The position numbers and the translations under genes were made by a program. From contig NZ_CP125968.1 in NCBI RefSeq assembly GCF_030067815.1, forward strand, positions 1,232,001 to 1,296,000: a DNA stretch of 64,000 bases, written 5' to 3'. Positions within the stretch are counted from its first letter, which is position 1; each line of letters opens with the position of its first letter. This document shows positions 10,177-18,651 of the stretch, piece by piece. Under the pieces are notes generated by a model. It was not told the DNA's origin. It was given only the letters and a program-made list of their open reading frames with translations, and ran no database searches. The DNA is from Sporosarcina thermotolerans. Its GTDB lineage: Bacteria > Bacillota > Bacilli > Bacillales_A > Planococcaceae.

Positions 10177-10944
10177 ATGGGTTATCCAAAAGACTTATTA
10201 TCAAGCAGATCTATTATTAAGCCAGGGCAATACGCTCTAATCGCTCCAGAAGGATTAGTGAATAATGTCATCCCTGGATTTGAAAATTGCCGAATCTCTA
10301 TTTTGGGTTCACCGAAACTTGGCGCAAGCTTTGTAGACTATATGGTCACAATGCATGAAGGTGGCAAAAACAGCGAAGGTTACTGTGGAGAAGAAGACGT
10401 GCAATGCTTCGTTTACGTTATTAGTGGGAAAATTAAAGCAAAAGCGGACGATCAAGAATTCATTCTTGAAGAAAGCGGCTATTTATACTGCCCTCCTGGT
10501 GTGAAAATGTATTTGGAAAACATGGAGTCTGGCGATTCACGTCTATTCCTTTACAAACAAAAACACAATCCTCTTGCAAACGGCCGTAAGCCATGGGTCG
10601 TATCAGGTCATGCTAACGAAATCGAATATATGGACTATGATGACATGCATAACGTTCACCTGAAAGATCTATTGCCAATGGATCTTGAATTCGACATGAA
10701 CTTCCATATTCTTTCATTTGATCCAGCAGCAAGCCACCCATTCGTTGAAACACATTACCAAGGCCATGGCGCATACTTATTATCTGGTGAAGGTATGTAC
10801 AACCTTGACAATGAGTGGATCCCAGTTAAAAAAGGCGATTACATTTTTATGGCGCCATATGTGCATCAAGCAGCGTATGCGGTTGGTAGAGAACCGTTGA
10901 CATATGTTTACTCCAAAGACTGCAATCGTGATGCATCACTATAA
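10177..10944 (+). CDS. allE: (S)-ureidoglycine aminohydrolase
   Basis: A bicupin enzyme (255 residues) that removes ammonia from (S)-ureidoglycine to give (S)-ureidoglycolate. The N-terminal cupin spans about residues 45-130 and the C-terminal cupin about 165-250, with the probable Mn ligands in the E-x-H-x-Q-x-H-type segment (VETHYQGHGAYLLSGEG). E. coli YlbA/AllE has the same length and layout. GTG at 10171 is too close to GAAGGAGA (10161-10168); ATG at 10177 has the right spacing and is chosen. It is 58 bases downstream of allC and 21 bases upstream of allD1, so co-transcribed. Confidence 0.92.
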   Translation: MGYPKDLLSSRSIIKPGQYALIAPEGLVNNVIPGFENCRISILGSPKLGASFVDYMVTMHEGGKNSEGYCGEEDVQCFVYVISGKIKAKADDQEFILEESGYLYCPPGVKMYLENMESGDSRLFLYKQKHNPLANGRKPWVVSGHANEIEYMDYDDMHNVHLKDLLPMDLEFDMNFHILSFDPAASHPFVETHYQGHGAYLLSGEGMYNLDNEWIPVKKGDYIFMAPYVHQAAYAVGREPLTYVYSKDCNRDASL

Positions 10945-10965
10945 TTTACAGACTAAAGAGGTGTC

Positions 10966-12018
10966 ATGATGAGAGTTAGTAGAGATGAACTAAAAGATCT
11001 AATCAAAACAAAACTTCATAAGGCTGGTTTGAAAGAAGAGCATGCTGATGTAGCGGCAGACGTTCTAACGTTTGCGGACGAAAGAGGCATTCATTCCCAC
11101 GGAGCAATTCGTGTGGAATACTACGCAGAGAGAATCGCTAAGGGCGGTATGAATGTTAACCCGGATTTTAAATTCGAAAAAACAGGCCCAGCAACTGGCG
11201 TATTTCATGGCGATGGTGGTAACGGCCATACAGCGGCTAAATTAGCTATGGACGAAGCCATCAAAATGGCAAAAGAAAGCGGAGTTGCCATCATTGGTGT
11301 TAAAGATATCTCTCATAGCGGAGCAATCTCTTATTTCACAAACCAAGCGGCAAGTGCAGATCTAATCGGATTCTCAGTTTGTCAATCGGATCCAATGGTT
11401 GTTCCTTTCGGAGGCGCAGAGCCTTACTACGGAACAAACCCAATCGCCTTTGCTGCACCAAGCAGTGATGGAAGAATGATTACATTGGATATGGCAACAA
11501 CTGTACAAGCCTGGGGTAAAATTCTTCATGCACGTTCTAAGAATGAGTCAATCCCTAATACATGGGCAGTTGACGGCAATGGAGAACCAACGACAGATCC
11601 ATTAAAAGTGAACGCGTTATTGCCAATTTCAGGTCCAAAAGGTTACGGATTGGCGATGATGGTAGACGTTCTTTCAGGAATCCTTCTTGGACTTCCATTT
11701 GGTAATAAAGTTTCCTCAATGTATGAAGATTTATCGGCATACCGGAAACTTGGTCAATTGCATATTGTCATTAATCCAGCATTCTTTACAGGTTTAACTA
11801 GTTTCAAAAATGACATCACACAATCGATGGAAGACTTGAATCAAATCAAACCTGCACCGGGCTTCTCAAAAGTTCTTTACCCAGGACAAAACAATGATGT
11901 TGTCATTGAGAACTATAAAGAGAACGGCATTGAAATTGTCGATGACATTTACGAGTATTTAAAATCTGATGTCATCCATAATAATCAATACGACCATAAA
12001 AATCCATTCGCTGAATAA
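10966..12018 (+). CDS. allD: Ureidoglycolate dehydrogenase, copy 1
   Basis: A 350-residue member of the malate/L-lactate/ureidoglycolate (LDH2/MDH2) oxidoreductase family. It oxidises (S)-ureidoglycolate to oxalurate with NAD+. Family motifs include RGIHSHGA at about residues 45-52, the SHSGAISYF segment at about 117-125 with the catalytic His, PYYGTNPIAFAAP, and GPKGYGLAMMVD. The ATG pair 10966/10969 follows AAAGAGGTG. Copy 2 follows after 52 bases. The N-terminal 250 residues of the two copies are very similar, whereas several positions around 205-215 and 255-305 differ. Confidence 0.9.
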   Translation: MMRVSRDELKDLIKTKLHKAGLKEEHADVAADVLTFADERGIHSHGAIRVEYYAERIAKGGMNVNPDFKFEKTGPATGVFHGDGGNGHTAAKLAMDEAIKMAKESGVAIIGVKDISHSGAISYFTNQAASADLIGFSVCQSDPMVVPFGGAEPYYGTNPIAFAAPSSDGRMITLDMATTVQAWGKILHARSKNESIPNTWAVDGNGEPTTDPLKVNALLPISGPKGYGLAMMVDVLSGILLGLPFGNKVSSMYEDLSAYRKLGQLHIVINPAFFTGLTSFKNDITQSMEDLNQIKPAPGFSKVLYPGQNNDVVIENYKENGIEIVDDIYEYLKSDVIHNNQYDHKNPFAE

Positions 12019-12070
12019 TATTCACTATTTGAGTAGATAACGGCTGAAAAACTTAATAGGGGTGTGTGGA

Positions 12071-13120
12071 GTGAGAGTTAGTAGTGAGCAATTGAATGAG
12101 TTAATTACAACAAAGTTGCATAAGGCAGGCTTGACAGAGGACCATGCTCGTGGAGTTGCAGACGTGCTTGTTCATGCGGATGCAAGAGGAGTCCACTCCC
12201 ATGGAGCAATGAGAGTTGAGTATTATGCAGAGCGAATTGCTAAAGGTGGATTGAACGCAAATCCAAACTTCACATTTGAAAAGACAGGTCCTGCAACAGC
12301 TGTTTTTGATGGCGATAACGGTGTAGGTCATGTCGTTGCAAAGTTAGCAATGGACGAAGCGATACAAATGGCAAAAGAAAATGGAGTAGCGGTAGTCGGT
12401 GTAAAAAGAATCGGTCACAGTGGTGCACTTTCTTATTTCGTCCAACAAGCTGCAAATGAAAACTTAGTTGGTATTTCACTATGCCAATCTGACCCGATGG
12501 TCGTTCCTTTTGGTGGATCTGAGCCATATTACGGAACAAACCCGATTGCATTTGCGGCGCCAGGCAAAAACGGCCAACATATCACTTTCGATATGGCAAC
12601 AACTGTTCAAGCTTGGGGTAAAGTTCTTCATGCTCGTTCAAAAAATGAATCCATTCCTGACACGTGGGCTGTTGATATCGAAGGAGAGCCTACAACCGAC
12701 CCATTCAAAGTTAGTGCTTTAGTTCCGATTGCTGGACCGAAGGGTTATGGACTTATGATGATGGTAGACGTCTTATCTGGAATTCTGTTGGGACTTCCAT
12801 TTGGAAACAAAGTTTCTTCAATGTACCATGATCTTACTGAGTACCGGAATCTTGGACAGCTACACATCGTTATTAATCCCGAATACTTTGGCGGATTAAG
12901 CACATTCCAAGAAGGCATTGCTACAACAATGCAGGACCTAAATAATATTAAACCTGCTCCAGGTTTCGATCACGTATCTTATCCTGGTCAAAGAAGTGCT
13001 GAACGTGAAAAGCAATACGCAGAAAACGGAATCGAAATCGTGGATGACATTTATGAATACCTAATTTCAGACGTTGTCCATAACAATGCATATGATCATA
13101 AAAGCCCTTTTGCAAAGTAA
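12071..13120 (+). CDS. allD: Ureidoglycolate dehydrogenase, copy 2 (tandem paralogue)
   Basis: 349 residues, same family and motifs as the preceding gene (RGVHSHGA, GHSGALSYF, PYYGTNPIAFAAP, GPKGYGLMMMVD). GTG at 12071 aligns with the start of copy 1 (VRVSSEQL against MRVSRDEL) and follows AGGGGTGTG. An in-frame GTG at 12062 lies inside that ribosome site and is less likely. Both copies are intact although many neighbours are frameshifted. The pair arose by tandem duplication; whether one has moved to another 2-hydroxyacid (for example malate or sulfolactate) cannot be told from sequence. Confidence 0.88.
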   Translation: MRVSSEQLNELITTKLHKAGLTEDHARGVADVLVHADARGVHSHGAMRVEYYAERIAKGGLNANPNFTFEKTGPATAVFDGDNGVGHVVAKLAMDEAIQMAKENGVAVVGVKRIGHSGALSYFVQQAANENLVGISLCQSDPMVVPFGGSEPYYGTNPIAFAAPGKNGQHITFDMATTVQAWGKVLHARSKNESIPDTWAVDIEGEPTTDPFKVSALVPIAGPKGYGLMMMVDVLSGILLGLPFGNKVSSMYHDLTEYRNLGQLHIVINPEYFGGLSTFQEGIATTMQDLNNIKPAPGFDHVSYPGQRSAEREKQYAENGIEIVDDIYEYLISDVVHNNAYDHKSPFAK

Positions 13121-13132
13121 GGTTGAAATATA

Positions 13133-13163
13133 AAGGGTGGTCATGCCAAATGGCCACCCCTTT
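13133..13163 (+). terminator. Hairpin between allD2 and fdrA
   Basis: AAAGGGTGG / CCACCCCTTT is a strong stem 13 bases after the allD2 stop, but only CC then CTG follows it and there is no long T tail. It may be a weak terminator or an mRNA-processing or stabilising hairpin that separates expression of the AllF/G/K genes from the upstream ones. Confidence 0.55.
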
Positions 13164-13219
13164 CCTGTGTCGATTTTTAAAAAACTAAAGAAAAAATAAA
13201 CAAAGAGGTGCGTGAAAAC

Positions 13220-14965
13220 ATGTTATATACAATCGTCAAACAGAACTCCTACCAGGATTCAGTTAACCTAATGCTTCTCACAAACAAAATTTCAACAATG
13301 GACGGCATCATCAAAGTTCAAATCATGATGGGAACACCCAACAAGGATATCCTCAAGGCTGCAGGCCTTTTCACTGAAGAACTTGAAAGTGCTGCGTCCA
13401 ACGATATGTGTATCGTTGTCGATACAGAACAAGAAGAGAAAATCCAAGAAGTACTCGACGAAGTGGATAACTATCTAAGCAACCAAGCAATTAGCGCTGG
13501 TAAAGAAGCTTTCGAAACAGTTAACTCATGGGATAAAGCTGTAAATGCACTACCTGATGCAAATATTGCTATCATCTCAACACCTGGCCAATATGCTGCT
13601 GAAGAAGCGGAAAAAGCACTTGACCGCGATATGCACGTCATGATTTTCAGTGACAACGTAACGACAGAAGATGAGCGCCGCATTAAAGAAAAAGCTCATG
13701 AAAAAGGTCTTCTTGTAATGGGTCCTGATGCAGGTACAGTAATCGTTTCCGGTGTTCCTTTAGCATTCGCAAACGTAGTGAAAACAGGAAAAATCGGTGT
13801 TATCGGAGCTTCTGGAACAGGTATCCAAGAAGTAACGACTGAAATCGACCGTTTAGGCGCAGGCGTTAGCCATGCAATTGGTACTGGTGGACGCGACCTT
13901 TCTGACAAGATCGGTGCAATCACAATGTTGGATGGCCTTAAAGCATTGGCGCAACATAATCAAACAGAAGTGATCACACTTGTTTCTAAGCCCCCTGCAA
14001 AAGAAGTTCGTGATGAAGTTGTACAATTGCTACACAGCATTTCTAAACCGGTTGTTGCGATTTTCCTTGGAGAAGAGCCACATAACCATGAAGGAAATGT
14101 GTACTATGCAAACACGCTTGAAGAAACAGCAGCAATTGCTGTCGATCTTGTAAAAGGCAATCCAATTAAACCAAATTACAACACGCTACATTCAGATGTG
14201 CCTGAAGTTGACTTGAAGTTAGAACAAAAAACGATCAAAGGTCTATATTCAGGCGGTACGCTTGGGTATGAAGCAGCTACGTTGATCAGCAGAGGCTTGA
14301 ACCTTGGAGAAACTGACCATGGCCAAGCTGGTTACCTTCTAAATGCGGACGGTTTTGAAGTAATTGACCTTGGTGATGATATTTACACACAAGGAAAACC
14401 ACATCCAATGATTGATCCAGATACAAGAATCCAATTCTTCCAAAAAGCTGCTCAAGACGAATCAACAGCAGTCATCCTATTTGACCTTGTTCTTGGCTAT
14501 GGCGCACACGAAGATATGGCTGGCGCATTGCTTCCAGGCATCGAAAAAATCCAACAAGAAACAAAAGCAAATGGCAAAAACATTTACTTCGTTGCAACTG
14601 TTTGCGGTACGGATCAAGACCCACAAGGCATCGATGAGCAAAAGGCGAAACTAAAAGAAGCTGGAGTTATCATTCGTGATAGCAACAACCAAGCTACTCT
14701 TACTGCTTTAGCAATGCTTGGCATTCAAGTTGAAGAAGGAATAAAAGAAGTAACTCCAATGAAAGAAGCAGCTACAAATGCTGACTTTACTGTTTCAGAA
14801 GCAATCCAGAAACTATTGTCTGAAAAACCTAACGTTGTTAACGTTGGTTTGAAGAGCTTCACTAATTCGGTTACTGCAAACGGCGGCAGAGTTGTTCAAT
14901 ATGACTGGCGTCCAGTTGCTGGCGGAAACCCAAGACTACGCAAAATCTTAAGCCTTCTTAAATAA
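13220..14965 (+). CDS. fdrA: FdrA-type acyl-CoA synthetase-like protein (oxamate carbamoyltransferase subunit AllF)
   Basis: 581 residues from ATG 13220, nine bases after AAAGAGGTG; a GTG at 13208 sits in the ribosome site. It resembles succinyl-CoA synthetase: an N-terminal region of about 190 residues, then a CoA-binding/Rossmann segment (GVIGASGTGIQEVT at about 195-208), then a ligase-like domain (KGLYSGGTLGYEA at about 340-352; FDLVLGYGAHEDMAG at about 420-434). In E. coli FdrA (AllF) has been assigned with AllG and AllH to oxalurate phosphorolysis, giving oxamate and carbamoyl phosphate. The AllG and AllK genes follow directly. The older annotation as a regulator of FtsH is not supported by this context. 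Confidence 0.85.
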   Translation: MLYTIVKQNSYQDSVNLMLLTNKISTMDGIIKVQIMMGTPNKDILKAAGLFTEELESAASNDMCIVVDTEQEEKIQEVLDEVDNYLSNQAISAGKEAFETVNSWDKAVNALPDANIAIISTPGQYAAEEAEKALDRDMHVMIFSDNVTTEDERRIKEKAHEKGLLVMGPDAGTVIVSGVPLAFANVVKTGKIGVIGASGTGIQEVTTEIDRLGAGVSHAIGTGGRDLSDKIGAITMLDGLKALAQHNQTEVITLVSKPPAKEVRDEVVQLLHSISKPVVAIFLGEEPHNHEGNVYYANTLEETAAIAVDLVKGNPIKPNYNTLHSDVPEVDLKLEQKTIKGLYSGGTLGYEAATLISRGLNLGETDHGQAGYLLNADGFEVIDLGDDIYTQGKPHPMIDPDTRIQFFQKAAQDESTAVILFDLVLGYGAHEDMAGALLPGIEKIQQETKANGKNIYFVATVCGTDQDPQGIDEQKAKLKEAGVIIRDSNNQATLTALAMLGIQVEEGIKEVTPMKEAATNADFTVSEAIQKLLSEKPNVVNVGLKSFTNSVTANGGRVVQYDWRPVAGGNPRLRKILSLLK

Positions 14966-14970
14966 TAAAC

Positions 14971-15095
14971 AAAAGCGGAAGCGCCTGTTTAGGAGCGACA
15001 GGCATAAGACGACTTGGCGAAGAGGCGTCTTTTGCCTCACAGCCAAATCGGCTTATGACCCGAACTCATAGGCGCTGCAGCTAAATGGCTGAAGC
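14971..15095 (+). repeat. Mosaic intergenic repeat, copy 1
   Basis: GC-rich, hairpin-rich element beginning AAAAGCGGAAGCGCC, with GAGCGACAGGC, an internal GAGGCGTCTTTTGCCTC stem, GACCCGA and GGCGCTGCAGCT. Its ends match the copies at 24043, 45127 and 57886, while the inner part differs. It lies between fdrA and allG and has no coding potential. Confidence 0.65.
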
Positions 15096-15146
15096 TTTAA
15101 ATAGGTAATCTTTATAGAAATATTGATTTTTCAGGAGGAAACCACA

Positions 15147-16420
15147 ATGTACGGACAATTTAAAACAATTGATGAAGCAAACCGAGCGGTTATCGATAAA
15201 ATTGTATCAAGCGCACCATTTTTAAATGATGTAGTGCCAGCGAAATCAGTTATTGAAGAATTAAACGGGAAAGTATTACTTCATGCTGGACCGCCTATCA
15301 AATGGAAAACATGACAAGCCCAATGCAAGGATCATGTATTGGTGCTACATTATTTGAAGGCTGGGCAACGAATGCTGATGATGCACGTACTATGCTTGAA
15401 AACGGCGAAATCGAATTTATTCCATGTCACCACGTAAACGCAGTAGGTCCGATGGGCGGAATCACATCCGGAAGCATGCCTGTTCTCGTTGCGGAAAATC
15501 GTGACGGCGGAAACCGTGCATACTGCACAATGAATGAAGGAATTGGTGCAGTACTTCGTTTCGGTGCTTACTCAGAGGAAGTAATTAACCGTCTAAACTG
15601 GTTCAGAGATGTTCTTGGACCAACACTATCTAAAGCTCTTAACATTAAAGGTGACGGCCTAAACGTCAACGTTATGATGGCGAAAGCAATTACAATGGGT
15701 GACGAATTCCACCAACGTAATATTGCGGGATCACTTATCTTCTTAAAAGAAATCGTTCCATACATCCTACAAACAGATGTAGATGAAAAAGACAAGCAAG
15801 ACGTTATCCAATTCCTTGCTGACACAGATCAGTACTTCTTGAACATTGCTATGGCTTCCACAAAAGCAGTAATGGATTCGGCAAGACAAATCCAACATGG
15901 TACTGTTGTAACAGCAATGTGCCGTAACGGATATGAGTTCGGAATCCGTATCGCTGGTATGGGTGACCAATGGTTCACAGCACCGGTTAATACACCACAA
16001 GGTCTATTCTTCACAGGATACGATCAAGACATGGCTTGTAAAGACATGGGTGACAGTGCAATCACTGAAACATTTGGTGTTGGTGGATTTGCAATGATCG
16101 CTGCTCCTGGCGTAACACGCTTCGTAGGTGCTGGCGGTATGGATGATGCAGTTACGACAAGTAACGATATGATGGATATTTGTATCGATCACAACCCGAA
16201 CTTCTCCATACCAACTTGGGATTTCAAAGGTTCTGCCCTTGGAATCGACGCTCGAAAAGTTGTTGAAACTGGAATCGAACCGATTATTAACACAGGTATC
16301 GCTCACAGAGAAGCTGGCGTTGGACAAATCGGTGCGGGTACTGTTCGTGCTCCATTGGCTGCATTTGAAAAAGCAATCGATGCATATGCAGTGAAACTTG
16401 GTTTAATCGAAGCAGAATAA
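15147..16420 (+). CDS. allG: DUF1116 protein, AllG/YlbE-type subunit of oxamate carbamoyltransferase (frameshifted)
   Basis: About 424 residues after correction. ATG at 15147 follows a strong AGGAGGAAACC. The frame is interrupted near 15304: PIKW ends in a stop one codon later, and ENMTSPMQGSCIGA continues in the next frame, so one G is missing from the GG of TGG. DUF1116 covers nearly the whole protein (for example HHVNAVGPMGGITSGSMP and the Gly-rich GVGGFAMIAAPG). E. coli YlbE (AllG) is a subunit of the oxalurate-phosphorolysing enzyme with FdrA and YlbF. Order fdrA-ylbE-carbamate kinase matches E. coli except that ylbF is elsewhere. Confidence 0.85.
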
Positions 16421-16523
16421 TGAAATTGATTTGGAGAGGAAATGGATTTTTTTTCTTGTTCCTCTCCACTTTTCTGTTATATACTTTGTTGAAATGATTT
16501 TTAAGGGTAAAGGAGAGATATTG

Positions 16524-17461
16524 ATGAGTAAAAAAATCGTTTTAGCTATCGGCGGAAACGCGATTATTAAAGAAGGTCAAAAAGGTACGCTTGAAGAGCA
16601 AATCCAAAACATTGGTGAAAGTAGCGGTCCAGTTCTTGACTTAATCGAACAAGGCAATACAGTTGTCATCACTCACGGAAATGGCCCGCAAGTTGGGAAT
16701 ACGTTAATTAAAAACCAAATGGCGGAATCTGTTGTTCCAGCTTATCCTTTAGATGTATTGGATGCTGAAACACAAGGTAACCTTGGTTATTTGATCCAGC
16801 AAGAATTCAAGAACAAAATGGTTGAACGTGGCATTAACAGACCGATTGCAACAATTGTTACGCAATCCGTTGTTTCTAAAGAGGATCCAGCATTCGCGAC
16901 TCCGACGAAACCAATTGGTCCATTCTACACACAAGAAGAATTAGACAAAATTCTTGAGACAGAGAAAATTTCATACATTGAAGATAGCGGTAGAGGGTAC
17001 AGACGCGTTGTCGCATCTCCAAAACCGGTTAGAATCGTTGAGAAGAAGCTATTGAAGCACTTCTTGACAAGGAAATTACTGTTATTACAGCTGGCGGCGG
17101 CGGAATCCCTGTCACTGAAGAAAACGGTATTCTAAAAGGTACAGATGCTGTTATCGATAAAGACTTCGCAAGTGCATTACTTGCAGCGGAAGTAAAAGCA
17201 GATTACCTATTCATCTTAACGGGTGTTGAACAAGTGGCGATCCACTTCGGAACTCCACAACAACAAAACTTGCTTGAAATGACAGTTGAAGAAGCACTTC
17301 GTTATATGGAAGAAGGCCACTTCCCGAAAGGAAGCATGGGTCCAAAAATCGAAGCAGCGATTATGTTCTTAGAAAAAGGCGGCAAAAACGTCGTCATTAC
17401 TTCAATCGACAAGCTAAAAGATGCTCTTGAAGGAAAAACGGGTACACGAGTAACACTATAA
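16524..17461 (+). CDS. arcC: Carbamate kinase (frameshifted)
   Basis: Uses carbamoyl phosphate and ADP to make ATP, CO2 and NH3; the energy-yielding end of the oxalurate branch (allK role). 312 residues after correction, normal for the amino-acid kinase family. Motifs: AIGGNAII at about residues 8-15, THGNGPQVGN at about 51-60, RRVVASPKPVRIVE, AGGGGIPV, and GSMGPKIEAA near the C-terminus. ATG at 16524 is preceded by AAGGAGAG. One G is missing at about 17045: VEK then EAIEALLDKEI continues in the next frame. A strong terminator follows, ending the island. Role in allantoin fermentation is inferred from the neighbours; arginine deiminase genes are absent here. Confidence 0.92.
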
Positions 17462-17472
17462 TCATAAAATGA

Positions 17473-17521
17473 GACAGCCCAGAAAGTCAGTGAAATCACT
17501 GATTTTCTGGGCTGTTTTTTG
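17473..17521 (+). terminator. Strong rho-independent terminator of the allantoin island
   Basis: ACAGCCCAGAAA / TTTCTGGGCTGT with an additional inner stem (CAGTGA/TCACTG), followed by TTTTTT. Confidence 0.9.
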
Positions 17522-17617
17522 ATTTAAATGGCAGGATTGAAGGATTTATTGAAAAGTATACGATTAGACCAGTAGGATTGTCCATCTCAGATTGTAAAGG
17601 CTACATATCTTGGTACA

Positions 17618-17629
17618 GAGAGCGCTCTC
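17618..17629. promoter_or_regulatory. 12-bp palindrome upstream of unknown gene
   Basis: GAGAGCGCTCTC is a perfect palindrome 26 bases before the start at 17656. Possible operator, or an mRNA hairpin just ahead of the ribosome site. No other evidence. Confidence 0.3.
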
Positions 17630-17655
17630 AAAAATAAAAAGAAAGAGGTTACAAT

Positions 17656-18585
17656 ATGGGGTTACTTATACCAAAAATTGCTGCGACGAAAACAGCTAAT
17701 TCTGTCGTTTTAAACGAAGTAATCGTCTACGATTGGTCAATTGTTAAAACAGCTACACCAGAAAATATTACGTTTAACTTCTTTGCATCTGATACAATAC
17801 CCGTTCATTACCGAATTACTGCAGATAGATTTGTACAAAGTGAAACAAGAACGTATACAGTATCCGGCTCTGTCTGTGTTTCGAATTATGGAAATGCAAC
17901 GACTACTGGTTTGGAAATTTTGGATGAAATTCAGTTCCGAGCCGCGCCTGACCTCGATTTCACGACAATTGCTGGACCATTCCCATTAACAGGTTTGCAT
18001 GAATTAGCCCCTGGGGAAATTGCTTGTTTCCCATATGAAATATCATTTTCAGATCATGGTCCTGGGGAGTACCGTAATGTCGCAGTCGTAAGCATTGATG
18101 AAAGAGAGTTTCCACTTGTCGTGACTGCGCCTATTAATGTCACAACTCCAACATGTACAAACTTAACAGAAATTGATGAAAGAGCCACGATCGAATCTGA
18201 TCAAATCATTGAACAACCGGGTGGATTCCTACCAGGATTCTTCGATGTTTCTGGGCCAATTGGGATTTCCTTCCCGATTTTACTGGATCCAACGGACACG
18301 CCACAGGTGTTTAACTATACAAGAAATATTTTCAAAGGAATACTCACATTTGTAGAAGGAGATGTCGTAAACCGAGTAACATTGGTTGAAGACGATTCCG
18401 GAGAAATTCGTCAGACGACAGCTACGGTCCATCTAAATACTATCTTCTTTGGACTAACCGAAGCGTTACCTGTCAACATTGCTGGAAGAGCAATTAATAC
18501 AGTTGAAGAATTAGTGGAGTTCAGTAAAAATGCAACTGAAGAACAACGTCAGAACCTCATGGATATAGTAAACCGAAAGGCATAA
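17656..18585 (+). CDS. Unknown beta-rich protein
   Basis: 309 residues, good ribosome site (AAAGAAAGAGG). I do not recognise the family. No signal peptide or membrane helix. The first 160 residues look like one or two beta-sandwich modules of the DUF11/extracellular type (alternating V/T/Y strands, EILDEIQF, ELAPGEIACFPYEI, GPGEYRNVAVV). Residues about 165-205 are a linker with EQPGGFLPGFFD, and the rest is a second beta region ending in a short charged helix. Four cysteines at scattered positions. It stands alone between terminators. Such signal-less beta-sandwich proteins in spore formers can be spore-surface components, but I have no direct evidence here. Confidence 0.6.
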   Translation: MGLLIPKIAATKTANSVVLNEVIVYDWSIVKTATPENITFNFFASDTIPVHYRITADRFVQSETRTYTVSGSVCVSNYGNATTTGLEILDEIQFRAAPDLDFTTIAGPFPLTGLHELAPGEIACFPYEISFSDHGPGEYRNVAVVSIDEREFPLVVTAPINVTTPTCTNLTEIDERATIESDQIIEQPGGFLPGFFDVSGPIGISFPILLDPTDTPQVFNYTRNIFKGILTFVEGDVVNRVTLVEDDSGEIRQTTATVHLNTIFFGLTEALPVNIAGRAINTVEELVEFSKNATEEQRQNLMDIVNRKA

Positions 18586-18616
18586 TCTAGGACAACGCGC
18601 GCGGTTGATATACATT

Positions 18617-18651
18617 GCAAAAACGGGTCCTCATAAAGGACTCGTTTTTGT
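18617..18651. terminator. Bidirectional terminator
   Basis: CAAAAACGGGTCCT-CATAA-AGGACTCGTTTTTG lies between the convergent unknown gene and the propeller protein gene, with T runs on both strands. Its right arm overlaps the 3' end of the minus-strand gene. Confidence 0.8.

Noticed and set aside
1..17461. B. subtilis PucR box upstream of the ureide genes
   Set aside because: I looked for the described WWWCNTTGGTTAA-type motif in the main gaps and did not find a convincing copy.
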